Below, piece by piece: positions 36,931-44,820 of a DNA stretch of 64,000 bases. Every line of letters begins with the position of its first letter. Positions within the stretch are counted from its first letter, which is position 1. The position numbers were made by a program, and so were the translations under genes. Under the pieces are notes generated by a model. That model searched no databases and was not told the DNA's origin. It worked only from the letters and a program-made list of their open reading frames with translations. The DNA is taken from assembly GCA_965208275.1 (NCBI GenBank), contig OZ242331.1:1240001-1304000 (forward strand). The letters are read 5' to 3'. This DNA comes from Bin5 sp022827195 (GTDB taxonomy: Bacteria > Chloroflexota > Anaerolineae > Caldilineales > Caldilineaceae).

Positions 36931-36984
36931 GTCCCAAAGCCGCCAACATGAAGGAGGCCGTTTCTTCGGTCGGGCCAGCTACGT

Positions 36985-36999
36985 GGCCGGGTTCCGGCC
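36985..36999 (-). other. Small GC hairpin just after the minus-strand lipoprotein gene
   Basis: GGCCGG and CCGGCC with a 3-base loop lie directly after the stop codon of the lipoprotein gene. No T-run follows, so termination is uncertain. Confidence 0.35.
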
Positions 37000-37968
37000 C
37001 TAGAAGTTTAGCGTCAGGTCGATTTCCGCCGACTGCACGAGAGGCAGAAGCTGGCTGACCATCGACAGCATCGAGTCCATGCCGCCGCCCATCATCGACA
37101 GCAACCCGGTCTGTGCCACAACTTCGATCAGGTTGCCGGCTTTGCCGTCGGACCAGTCCAGCGTCGGCAGGGCATCGCCGTCGATTGAGATTGTTATGCC
37201 GTCCACGTCAGTGCTGATGCCCAGTTGTGAAATGCCCATGCCCCTGACCATTCCAAGTGGAGCCAGACCCATGGCGAGTGCGTCGAGCGAGCCGCCGGTC
37301 ATCGCCGACAGTTCATCGACGGACAAGTCGCCGATGCTGATGCTGCCATCCGCATTGTAGAAGACGGGCAGATTGATGCGAGGCGGCGTCCCAACCGAGT
37401 CGAGGAACTCTTGCTGCGCGGCCTGGGCTGCCATCGCCGCACTGCTGTCTCCCTCAACGTACATCGGAATCGCTTCCGCGCCTGGCATAGCCGGGAAGCG
37501 GGCAATCACGCCTACCCCGAGCTGGTCAACAAGCTCTACGAGAAGGCCGGCCATCGGGCCAATGTCGGGGGCGAAGGCGTCAATGGCGCCAGGCAATGCG
37601 GCCAGCGAGTCGTCGTCGTAGCTGATCGAAGGAATGCTGCGGCCATTGACCAGAAGCAACAGGCCGTCAGGCGTGTTGCTGACCTGGATGTGCTGAATGT
37701 TGGCTGACATCAGCAACCCAACGGTGAGGGCGTCGATTGGCAGATCCAAAGATACGTTAAGCGTCGTCATCAGATCGGCAACCGTTGCATTCATGATCGA
37801 CGTTGAGCCGTCGGCTCCAATATCAAGTACAAGAGCGGGCAGGTCAATGACCAGCTGGTCTGACTCGGTATCTAGCATGCCTTGCCCAACACGGGGCGCG
37901 CAGCCCGACACCGCGAGAACTGCGATAAGCGTTATGGCGGCCCAGAACGTAAGACGTCGATTTAGCAT
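37000..37968 (-). CDS. Hypothetical lipoprotein downstream of phoU
   Basis: No domain recognised. The 322-residue product has a clear lipoprotein signal (MLNRRLTFWAAITLIAVLAVSGC, C23). The rest is a hydrophobic, Asp- and Gly-rich beta-type sequence with recurring phrases such as VDGITISIDGDALPTLDW, DGSISIGDLSVDELSAM and LLLLVNGRSIPSISYDDDSL. This suggests repeated units of a ligand-binding or surface protein. AGGAGG lies 6 bases before ATG 37968, a near-ideal site, so expression may be high. A 395-bp gap with an operator-like dyad separates it from phoU, so it probably has its own promoter. A phosphate link is suggested only by position. Confidence 0.75.
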   Translation of the reverse strand: MLNRRLTFWAAITLIAVLAVSGCAPRVGQGMLDTESDQLVIDLPALVLDIGADGSTSIMNATVADLMTTLNVSLDLPIDALTVGLLMSANIQHIQVSNTPDGLLLLVNGRSIPSISYDDDSLAALPGAIDAFAPDIGPMAGLLVELVDQLGVGVIARFPAMPGAEAIPMYVEGDSSAAMAAQAAQQEFLDSVGTPPRINLPVFYNADGSISIGDLSVDELSAMTGGSLDALAMGLAPLGMVRGMGISQLGISTDVDGITISIDGDALPTLDWSDGKAGNLIEVVAQTGLLSMMGGGMDSMLSMVSQLLPLVQSAEIDLTLNF

Positions 37969-38202
37969 TTCAAACCTCCTAAGGGCGGTCATGGAATGAG
38001 GGTGAAGATGATGATGGATCAGTGCAAGAGTGCAGAAATCCCGTCCCAATATGATAAATCCTGAATACTGCTTCCAGGAATTATATCCTCCATTCTACTT
38101 GGAGTCGGCTCTCCAGGAAAACGGCTCGGCGATCCGTCTCTGAACTTGCGCCTCAGATAATAGCGGGAACTCCCCATTTGCGCAAACTCCTGAATCGACG
38201 GT

Positions 38203-38221
38203 GGCGAAATTCAATTTCGCC
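38203..38221. promoter_or_regulatory. Operator-like perfect dyad between phoU and the lipoprotein gene
   Basis: GGCGAAATT C AATTTCGCC is a perfect 9-bp inverted repeat with a one-base centre. The half-site GTGGCGAAA occurs again at 38298-38306, and a smaller palindrome TTTGCGCAAA lies at 38177-38186. The position, 235 bp upstream of the lipoprotein gene, fits a repressor or activator site. Confidence 0.5.
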
Positions 38222-38363
38222 GCTCCATTCTATACGACGATTTCTGTCCTGTCAATCTGCTTTTTCGCCGGTTGACCAGTGGGAAACGTACGAAATCGTG
38301 GCGAAACTCCCTGGAATCGGCTACGGCCGCGGCAGCCCGCAGCAGCCCGCAGCCGAGTCGCTC

Positions 38364-39032
38364 TCAATTCATGTCGAATTCGATGAACTCCCCTGTTACA
38401 GTGAAGATAATTCGCTCGCAGATATTTGTAACCCGATCGGCGGCGCGCTCAAGGTTATGCGCGGCCCAGAGCAAATAGTTTGAGCGGTCGATCAGGGTCG
38501 GGTCCTCCAGTATCATCGCGATCAGGTCGCGGTGTACCCGGTTATAGAGTGCGTCGACTTCATCGTCGCGCAATGGAATCGTGTGGGCAGCTTCAAGGTC
38601 CTGTTCGATAAAGGCGTCCAAAGCCTGATTGAGCATGTCGGTGGCGATTTCACACATGAGCGGGATATCAACGAGCGGCTTGATCAGCGCCTCCGGCCCA
38701 ATCAACAGGATGATGCGCCCGATTCCTTTGGCGTAGTCGCCGATTCGCTCCAACTCGGTGCTGATCTCAAGCACCGCGGCGATCAGACGCAGATCGCGCG
38801 CCATGGGCTGCTGGGTTGCGATTAAGCGGAGACAGTCGGCCTCTATCTCAAATCGCTTCTTGTTGATCGCCTGGTCCTCACTGATGAGACGCTTGGCCGT
38901 CTGCATGTCGCGGCGTCGCAGCGCATCGACTGACTCCCGCAAGGCCTGCGTCACCATGCTGCCAAGCATCAGTGTGTCAGTCTGAAGCGTTTCCAGCTCT
39001 CGAGCAAAGGATGTGCGTAGGAGTCTTCCCAT
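38364..39032 (-). CDS. phoU: Phosphate signalling protein PhoU
   Basis: PhoU links the Pst transporter to the PhoR kinase and keeps the Pho regulon off when phosphate is plentiful. The 222-residue protein shows two three-helix PhoU repeats: LMLGSMVTQALRESVDAL...DQAINKKRFEIEADCLRLIATQQPMARDLR (first) and FIEQDLEAAHTIPLRDDEVDALYNRVHRDLI (second), with the metal-binding E/D-x3-D patterns. LERIGDYAKGIGR and LERAADRVTNICE are the matching conserved turns. Normal length. It is the last gene of the pst cluster, 26 bp after the arsenate reductase gene. Confidence 0.96.
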   Translation of the reverse strand: MGRLLRTSFARELETLQTDTLMLGSMVTQALRESVDALRRRDMQTAKRLISEDQAINKKRFEIEADCLRLIATQQPMARDLRLIAAVLEISTELERIGDYAKGIGRIILLIGPEALIKPLVDIPLMCEIATDMLNQALDAFIEQDLEAAHTIPLRDDEVDALYNRVHRDLIAMILEDPTLIDRSNYLLWAAHNLERAADRVTNICERIIFTVTGEFIEFDMN

Positions 39033-39058
39033 CAGTTTCCTCCCCTCTCACCCAGGGC

Positions 39059-39478
39059 CTATCCTTCCCGGAGGTAGCTGAGCAAAATGTCTCGCATCCT
39101 GTCCCGTACCTCGCGGCAGGCGGCCATTCGTGCCGCATCGCTACCAATGACCTTCGTGGGATCGTCGAACGGCAAATGCACTACGCTGCCCTCACCTAAC
39201 CAGACCGGACAGGTCTGAGATGCGTTGTCGCAAACGGTTATGACCAGATGGGGATTCAGTTCGCGATAGCCTTCGACCGGCTCGGATATGTTTTCGCTGA
39301 TGTCGATGTCCAGTTCCGCCATTGAGCGCACGGCCAGCGGATGCACGCTGCCCGAAGCCGACGTACCGGCCGAATATGCCTGCCATTGCTCGCTCAGATA
39401 GCGGTTCACCAGGCCTTCGGCCATTTGGCTGCGGCAGGAGTTGCCGGTGCATAGGATGAGAACGCGCCTTTTTTCCAT
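39059..39478 (-). CDS. arsC: Arsenate reductase, thioredoxin-coupled LMW-phosphatase type
   Basis: Reduces arsenate to arsenite. The 139-residue protein has the low-molecular-weight phosphatase loop C10-TGNSC-R16 and the two further redox cysteines C83 and C90 (TVCDNASQTCP). This matches the Cys10/Cys82/Cys89 relay of Staphylococcus aureus ArsC, which is regenerated by thioredoxin. The general acid is in LPFDDPTK. The gene sits inside the phosphate operon between pstB (29 bp) and phoU (26 bp), so it should be induced with phosphate uptake. No arsenite exporter or ArsR repressor is present nearby, which is odd for a normal ars system. Confidence 0.93.
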   Translation of the reverse strand: MEKRRVLILCTGNSCRSQMAEGLVNRYLSEQWQAYSAGTSASGSVHPLAVRSMAELDIDISENISEPVEGYRELNPHLVITVCDNASQTCPVWLGEGSVVHLPFDDPTKVIGSDAARMAACREVRDRMRDILLSYLREG

Positions 39479-39507
39479 CTCGTCCTGCTCTCCTCGTGCG
39501 GCCGCGG

Positions 39508-40335
39508 TCAGCCAAAGCGCCCGGTGATGTAGTCTTCCGTTCTCTTCTGCCCGGGATTGGTAAAGATCTTCTCAGTGTCGTCAAACTCGATCAGCTGGCC
39601 GGTTCGATTTTCATCGACGCTGAAAAAGGCCGTGAAATCGGAGATGCGCGCCGCCTGCTGCATGTTGTGCGTGACCACGATAATCGTATACTTTTCAGAC
39701 AACTCCTTCATCAAGTCTTCGATTCGCAGGGTAGCGATCGGATCCAGCGCCGAAGCCGGTTCGTCCATCAGGATAATCTCCGGTTCGACGGCGATGGCGC
39801 GCGCTATACAGAGCCGCTGCTGCTGGCCGCCGGAGAGACCGAGCGCGCTCTGCTGGAGCTTGTCCTTTACTTCCTCCCACAGCGCGGCCGCACGCAGCGC
39901 CCGCTCCACCATCTCGTCCATGTCTCCACGGAAGCCGTTGATGCGCGTGCCCCACGCAACATTCTCGTAGATCGTCTTCGGAAATGGATTGGCCTTTTGG
40001 AACACCATTCCGATGCGTCGCCGCACCTCTACCGGGTCCACGTCGGCGTCATAGATATTGTGGCCTTGAAACAGGACCTCGCCTTCTATCCTCACTCCCG
40101 CAATCAGGTCGTTCATACGATTGAAACAGCGTAGTACCGTGCTCTTGCCACAGCCCGATGGGCCGATTATGGCGGTAATCTTGTTTGAAGGCACCTTCAT
40201 GTGCACGTCGCTCACGGCACAGAATTTCCCGTAATGTACGCTCATCGCTTCGGCCTCAATTGCATACCTGCCGTTCGCCGACGACCAGCTGCTCTCTGCC
40301 TGGGAATGTGTATGCCGTTCGATGGCGATTGTCAT
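39508..40335 (-). CDS. pstB: Phosphate ABC transporter ATP-binding protein PstB
   Basis: ATPase of the high-affinity phosphate importer. The 275-residue protein has Walker A GPSGCGKST (58-66), Q-loop VFQKANPFPKTIYENV (typical PstB), signature LSGGQQQR (167-174) and Walker B IILMDEP (187-193) followed by ASALDPIAT. HNMQQAARISDFTAFF and the C-terminal NPGQKRTEDYITGRFG are the PstB-specific tail. It starts 19 bp after pstA and is followed by arsC. Confidence 0.97.
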   Translation of the reverse strand: MTIAIERHTHSQAESSWSSANGRYAIEAEAMSVHYGKFCAVSDVHMKVPSNKITAIIGPSGCGKSTVLRCFNRMNDLIAGVRIEGEVLFQGHNIYDADVDPVEVRRRIGMVFQKANPFPKTIYENVAWGTRINGFRGDMDEMVERALRAAALWEEVKDKLQQSALGLSGGQQQRLCIARAIAVEPEIILMDEPASALDPIATLRIEDLMKELSEKYTIIVVTHNMQQAARISDFTAFFSVDENRTGQLIEFDDTEKIFTNPGQKRTEDYITGRFG

Positions 40336-40354
40336 AGTTCGAAACGTTCCTACT

Positions 40355-41647
40355 CTAGGCGTTGGCCCGGTTACGGTTGAAGCGATTGCGCAACAGCACG
40401 GCGGAGGCGTTGAGGGTCAGGAGAAGAACAAGCAGCACCAGAATCGCTGCTGCCGCCAGATTGCGAAACTCATCCTGCGGCCGCGAGGTCCACTGGTAGA
40501 TCTGGATCGGCAGTACAGTGAACTTGGAGAACGGTCCTTTTGGGTCCAGCGCGATGAAGGTAGAGGCGCCTACCACCACCAATGGGGCGGTCTCCCCTAT
40601 CGCGCGGCTCACCGCCAGAATCGTACCGGTCAGAATTCCGGGCATAGCGCTGGGAAGCACGTGGTGCCAAATGACCTGCCAGTGGGTGGCCCCCAGGCCA
40701 AAGCCGGCCTGGCGCAATGAATGGGGGACCGCCCGGATCGCTTCCTGGCCGTTTATGATAATGAGCGGCAGTATCAGCAGGCCGAGTGTCAGACTAGCCG
40801 AGATGATCGTACGCCCATTGGCGGTCGTATCGCCGCCACTCAGAAATGCGCCGCTTGTAATGAACTCCATCATCCGAACAAAAATCGCCAGCCCCAACAT
40901 GCCGTAAATGATTGAAGGTACGCCGGCGAGATTGTTGATGTTGGTCTGGATCAGACGGTTGAGAAACCGCTCCTTGCGCGCATATTCTTCCAAGTAGATC
41001 GCGGCCCCAACCCCGACCGGAAACGAAAACAGAATTGTGATAAAGACAACCCATAGGGAGCCGAGTGTCGCAGTGCGGACGCCGGCTCGCAATGGTTCGC
41101 TCGACTGCGAATTGGAAATGAAGCTGGACGTCAGCCAGCTGCGGAAGTAAACCTGGGACCCTGGAAACCTTTCTTGGGCCTCTTTCATGATGCTGCCGCG
41201 GGCGAAAATCGAGTCGAACAGCCCCCAGGTTGCCTCGACCTGCGGCTCGACAACCCTTTCCAGTATCAGGTCCTGGACGTTGTCCCGGCTGCGTTTGGCG
41301 AATGGCAAATCGTGTTCATAGCGCCTCATCAGACCGCTGGAAATATTGGCTTCCAGGATCTGGACCAGGTTTTCCTTGGGCAGTTTGTTCAAGGGCACGC
41401 CGTCCACGGCCAGCTCAGCCGGATCGATTTCGTTGACAATTGCGACATAGCCGAAAGACTGATTGACAATGTTGAGCAGCAGTGCACACAGGGCAATAAT
41501 GCCGCAAAGCATCGCCGTCTGAAAGGTCAGCGTCCATGCCCGTCCACGACGGCGGCGCGTTCTGACCTGCCTGTGGTAGGTCTCGCCGGAGGGCATCAAG
41601 CCGGCGGCAGCCTCCAAAGCCTGCTGCGATGATTGAATCGGCGTCAT
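40355..41647 (-). CDS. pstA: Phosphate ABC transporter permease PstA
   Basis: Membrane subunit of the phosphate importer. At 430 residues it is longer than E. coli PstA (296). An extra extracytoplasmic domain of about 130 residues lies between the first segment (LTFQTAMLCGIIALCALLLNIV) and the transporter core, which starts GVRTATLGSLWVVFITILFSFPVGVGAAIYLEEYA. Such long PstA forms are known from other phyla. The EAA-type loop is AIRAVPHSLRQAGFGLGATHWQVIWHHVLPSAMPGI, and GETAPLVVVG is a PstA signature. The start overlaps the pstC stop by 4 bp. Confidence 0.94.
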   Translation of the reverse strand: MTPIQSSQQALEAAAGLMPSGETYHRQVRTRRRRGRAWTLTFQTAMLCGIIALCALLLNIVNQSFGYVAIVNEIDPAELAVDGVPLNKLPKENLVQILEANISSGLMRRYEHDLPFAKRSRDNVQDLILERVVEPQVEATWGLFDSIFARGSIMKEAQERFPGSQVYFRSWLTSSFISNSQSSEPLRAGVRTATLGSLWVVFITILFSFPVGVGAAIYLEEYARKERFLNRLIQTNINNLAGVPSIIYGMLGLAIFVRMMEFITSGAFLSGGDTTANGRTIISASLTLGLLILPLIIINGQEAIRAVPHSLRQAGFGLGATHWQVIWHHVLPSAMPGILTGTILAVSRAIGETAPLVVVGASTFIALDPKGPFSKFTVLPIQIYQWTSRPQDEFRNLAAAAILVLLVLLLTLNASAVLLRNRFNRNRANA

Positions 41648-42654
41648 TCGTACTCCTCACGGAAGCGGCGCACGATCCACTGGCTCAGAATGTTTAGGCC
41701 CAGTGTCATCAGGAAAAGCATGAGACCAATGGCAAAGATGCTGTTGTAGTCAATCGAGTCGTAACTGAGGTCGCCTCCGCTGATGCGAACGATATGGCCG
41801 GTCATGGTCTCGGCGGCACGGAAGGGCGAGAAGGTGAAATTCGGGCCGGCGCCGGCGGCAATCGCCACAATCATCGTCTCGCCGATCGCCCTTGACGTTG
41901 CAACGATGAATGCGGCAGCGACGCCGGACAGAGCTGCCGGCAGCACAATTCGCAGCGCAGTTTCAAGACGAGTCGCCCCCAATCCGTAGGAGGCCTGCCG
42001 CAGAGATCCCGGCACGGCGCTGAGCGCGTCTTCGCTCATCGAGCTGACAAGTGGAACTACCAGAATTCCCACCACAACCCCGGCTGAAGCCGTATTGTAA
42101 ATCTCAACCAGGTCCCTTCCGAGGAGCGTCCGCAGCAGGGGCGTCATAAACGTCAGGGCAAAATAGCCGTAGACAACAGTGGGGATGCCAGCCAGAACTT
42201 CCAGGATCGGTTTCAGAACTGATCGCGTGCCGTGCCCGGCATATTCGCTAAGATAGATGGCGATACAGAGGCCTATAGGCAATGCCACAAGCATCGCGAT
42301 AACACTGACCATGATCGTGGCCGTAACCAGGGGCCAAATTCCGAACCAGCCTATTGCCGGCTGCCACTCGGTCCCACCGAAAAACTTCAGCAGGTTCACT
42401 TTCTCGGTGGCGAAGAATAGCAGCGATTCCCGCCCAAGCACAATGACGATTCCCACTGTAGTCAGGATTGAAATGCCGCCGCACAGGAACAGGAAGGCCT
42501 TGATGATCGATTCCGCGAATCGCGGCTTGCGTCTCAGATCGAAAACATTGCCGCCGCTGACTAAGGTGGGCGCCTGGGTGCCAGACCCGGACAAGGGCCG
42601 GGGCACTGATTCTGCCGAAATCGCGGCCTGCGCGGCCGACGTCGACCGAGTCAC
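41644..42654 (-). CDS. pstC: Phosphate ABC transporter permease PstC
   Basis: Second membrane subunit of the phosphate importer. The 336-residue protein has an initial segment (AFLFLCGGISILTTVGIVIVL) and the PstC block FGGTEWQPAIGWFGIWPLVTATI. It then shows GLCIAIYLSEYAG and the coupling loop ALSAVPGSLRQASYGLGATRLETALRIVLPAALSGV, with RAIGETMIVAIAAGAGPN near the end. GTG 42654 is chosen because GAGAGGAG lies 6-7 bases upstream; the open frame extends 13 codons further without a comparable site. A 261-bp gap with a strong hairpin separates it from pstS. Confidence 0.94.
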   Translation of the reverse strand: MTRSTSAAQAAISAESVPRPLSGSGTQAPTLVSGGNVFDLRRKPRFAESIIKAFLFLCGGISILTTVGIVIVLGRESLLFFATEKVNLLKFFGGTEWQPAIGWFGIWPLVTATIMVSVIAMLVALPIGLCIAIYLSEYAGHGTRSVLKPILEVLAGIPTVVYGYFALTFMTPLLRTLLGRDLVEIYNTASAGVVVGILVVPLVSSMSEDALSAVPGSLRQASYGLGATRLETALRIVLPAALSGVAAAFIVATSRAIGETMIVAIAAGAGPNFTFSPFRAAETMTGHIVRISGGDLSYDSIDYNSIFAIGLMLFLMTLGLNILSQWIVRRFREEYE

Positions 42655-42834
42655 GATTACTCCTCTCTTCTTCACTATTTCCCACCCTAGCACCCTGGTG
42701 ACTTGCCGGTTATTTTTCGAACGTCAACCTACCTGATTCGGACGTAGCGCCAGGCGTTCATCGGGAAAGTTCCGTCGTGGCAGGGGTTGCCCTCCTGGCC
42801 GCCCCTATTCTACTCAAACGCCCACTTATGGGAA

Positions 42835-42866
42835 AGCTGGGGAAGGGATAACCCCTTTCCCCAGCT
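42835..42866 (-). terminator. Stable hairpin between pstS and pstC (probable attenuator)
   Basis: AGCTGGGGAAGGG pairs with CCCCTTTCCCCAGCT, giving a 13-bp stem with one bulged base and a loop of about 5 bases. It lies 50 bp after the pstS stop. There is no T-run. A hairpin here is expected to protect the pstS message and reduce read-through into pstCAB, as reported for other pst operons. Confidence 0.65.
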
Positions 42867-42915
42867 CAGCCGCCAATGATTCAAGCGGCCCGCGTTTGGC
42901 GGGCGATCTCCGTTC

Positions 42916-43923
42916 CTACTCCGTAGCCTTCATCGCGTTCAGCAGGCTCTTCTTGGCGGCTTCGAGGACGGAAGCCTCGGCCGGGAAGTAGCCGATGCGT
43001 TCAATTTCTTCGTCGACGAAAGTCAGGTAGAAGTTGATGAAGGCGGCGACCTGCGGCTTCTCGGCTATGATTCCGCCGTCCGAGTAGATAAACAGCGGCC
43101 TGGCGAGCGGGTAGCTGGCGTTGTCGACGTTTTCGGCGGTTGCTTCGACGTCGTTGATGGCGACGATCTTGAGTGATTCGGCATTTTCCTGGTAGTAGGC
43201 ATAGCCGAAGTAGCCGACGGCGTAAGGACTGCCGGTGACGCCTTGTACGAGCACGTTGTCATCTTCGGAGAGCTGGATGGCATCGGCGCTCAGGATCGGC
43301 TCCATGTCCTCATCGAACACCTCTTCGACGAAGTAGTCGAAGGTGCCGCTGTCGGTGCCGGGGCTGAAGCGCTGGATCGGTTCATCCGGCCATTCGGGGT
43401 TGACATCGGCCCATGTTCCGGCGGAGGAGAAGACGAAGGCCAGCTGTTCCATCGTCAGGTTGTCGACGAAGTCATTGTCTTTGCTGACGGTGACGGCGAG
43501 GGCGTCGGTGCCGACGCGGAACTCGATTGGAATGCGGTTGATGGCGGCGCAGGATTCTCGCTCGGAATCCTTGATGGGCCGGCTTGCATTTGAGATGTCG
43601 GACTCGCCGGCGACGCAGAAGCGTTCGAAGCCGGCGCCGCTGCCGATGCTGTCGATCGTGATGTTGTCCGGGTAGCCCTCGTCTTTGAATCGTTCAGCCA
43701 TGGCCTCGGACAAGGGGAAGACGGTGGAGCTGCCGGCAGTGATGATGTCGCCCGAAACCTCAAGCGGATTCACTTCTGGCAGACTGTCCATCGACTCTGC
43801 CGCGGCCACCGGCTCTTTAACAGCAGCGGGCTCTGAGGCTGTTTCAGGCTCGTCATCGGAACCACCGCAAGCAGCCATAAGCAGAGCCGCAATCAGCAAA
43901 GGGACCAACAGGTATCGATGCAT
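42916..43923 (-). CDS. pstS: Phosphate-binding lipoprotein PstS
   Basis: Captures phosphate outside the membrane for PstCAB. The 335-residue protein starts with a lipoprotein signal ending LLMAAC (C19), an acidic linker, then the PstS blocks GDIITAGSSTVFPLSEAMAERF (phosphate loop), IDSIGSGAGFERFCVAGESDISNASRPI, and RFSPGTDSGTFDYFVE (Ser/Thr ligand region). ASYPLARPLFIYSD is near the C-terminus. AAGGAG lies 6 bases before ATG 43923. GTTAA boxes with helical spacing lie 130-200 bp upstream, the expected place for a PhoB/PhoP-regulated promoter. Confidence 0.97.
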   Translation of the reverse strand: MHRYLLVPLLIAALLMAACGGSDDEPETASEPAAVKEPVAAAESMDSLPEVNPLEVSGDIITAGSSTVFPLSEAMAERFKDEGYPDNITIDSIGSGAGFERFCVAGESDISNASRPIKDSERESCAAINRIPIEFRVGTDALAVTVSKDNDFVDNLTMEQLAFVFSSAGTWADVNPEWPDEPIQRFSPGTDSGTFDYFVEEVFDEDMEPILSADAIQLSEDDNVLVQGVTGSPYAVGYFGYAYYQENAESLKIVAINDVEATAENVDNASYPLARPLFIYSDGGIIAEKPQVAAFINFYLTFVDEEIERIGYFPAEASVLEAAKKSLLNAMKATE

Positions 43924-44056
43924 TCTTGCTCCTTCGACAGGTGTTGAAGTGATGAGACTTGCATTGGGCAGCAGACTGGCTCTGCCTGCAACCACGGTCC
44001 TTCTTTAGACGTAAGGCCATTCCTGCACATCTCTATGAACATCCTAGCCATGACAG

Positions 44057-44127
44057 GTTAATGGCCTGTGATGAAACGAACGGCTGAAGTTAAGTACCGT
44101 TTTCCGATCCGTTAAGGGTTGGTTAAC
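44057..44127 (-). promoter_or_regulatory. Pho-box array upstream of pstS
   Basis: Four GTTAA motifs (TTAAC on the pstS strand) begin at 44057, 44089, 44111 and 44122. Spacings are 32, 22 and 11 bp, close to multiples of one helical turn. The last two form GTTAA-N6-GTTAAC. PhoB/PhoP-type regulators bind direct repeats with an 11-bp period, so this is the probable phosphate-response site of the pst operon. Confidence 0.7.
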
Positions 44128-44184
44128 GGCCGCCGCCGGCTCATTGCGCTATCTCGCGCCGACTTGCGAAGCGAAACGGTGCTG

Positions 44185-44646
44185 CTAGACCGCCGCCGAC
44201 GGAGTCCTGAACGGAAAGCGCAAAAGTTCCTGGCGCCCGATTGGGTCTGCGAAGACAAGAGCCATCGCATCCAGCACGCGCAACAGTTCGGGCGCATCAT
44301 CCAGACTCAGCAGGTCTCCGGCGCCGGTCAGCAGTCCTGCCTGCTGAAGCTCAGCGATCACTTCGTCCTGCGTTGGCGCGTCCGCGAACGAGACCTGGCG
44401 GACGTATTCGCGGCTGACAAACCGCTGTTCCGAGTGCTGGTTCATAAAGAGCAGAAACCAGATCTTGTGGTATGAGTCGATGCGCCGCAACCGCATGAAT
44501 CTTTCGAGCGAATCCGGCAACTGAGGCCGTCCGGCCATTCCCTTCGACATAGTCGGATGAGCGACTCGACCCGGCTCATTTGACTCTGCAATCGCCGTCC
44601 CCGGACCTGGCTCCTCCATCTGTTGGGTGCTTGTAGTTTTCTTCAT
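44185..44646 (-). CDS. Hypothetical protein between phoR and pstS
   Basis: Not recognised. The 153-residue product has a disordered, Pro/Gly/Thr-rich N-terminus (about 1-40). A compact helical part follows: LPDSLERFMRLRRIDSYHKIWFLLFMNQH, then EQRFVSREYVRQVSFADAPTQDEVIAELQQAGLLTGAGDLLSLDDAPELLRVLDAMALVFADP. The middle part could be a winged-helix-like or four-helix domain. No signal peptide or membrane segment is visible. The start ATG 44646 lacks a good ribosome-binding site. Its own GTTAA boxes lie just upstream, after the phoR terminator, so it should belong to the Pho regulon. A regulatory or adaptor role in phosphate uptake is a guess. Confidence 0.65.
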   Translation of the reverse strand: MKKTTSTQQMEEPGPGTAIAESNEPGRVAHPTMSKGMAGRPQLPDSLERFMRLRRIDSYHKIWFLLFMNQHSEQRFVSREYVRQVSFADAPTQDEVIAELQQAGLLTGAGDLLSLDDAPELLRVLDAMALVFADPIGRQELLRFPFRTPSAAV

Positions 44647-44672
44647 AACAGATGGCAGGATAGTCCGTCGCG

Positions 44673-44721
44673 GTTAATGCGGCGTACGGGCTCTGTAAAC
44701 GGCAGTTTAGGAAACGGTTAA
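44673..44721 (-). promoter_or_regulatory. Second Pho-box array, upstream of the hypothetical gene
   Basis: GTTAA occurs at 44673 and 44717, with GTAAA at 44695 halfway between. The spacings of 22 and 22 bp are again multiples of 11, with a degenerate TTTA at 44706. It sits between the phoR terminator and the start at 44646, so it should control the small hypothetical gene and perhaps pstS downstream. Confidence 0.6.
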
Positions 44722-44750
44722 GAAACGACTCAGAGTAAACTGGCGCGGAC

Positions 44751-44783
44751 AAAAAAGTGCGAGGAGGGAGAATCCCTCCTCGC
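44751..44783 (-). terminator. Rho-independent terminator of phoBR
   Basis: A perfect 11-bp stem, GCGAGGAGGGA (44759-44769) with TCCCTCCTCGC (44773-44783) and a 3-base loop, is followed on the minus strand by ACTTTTTT. It begins 38 bp after the phoR stop and isolates phoBR from the pst genes. Confidence 0.92.
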
Positions 44784-44820
44784 TTGCTCTTGCCGCTCAC
44801 ACTTTGGCGTGGTCTACCTT

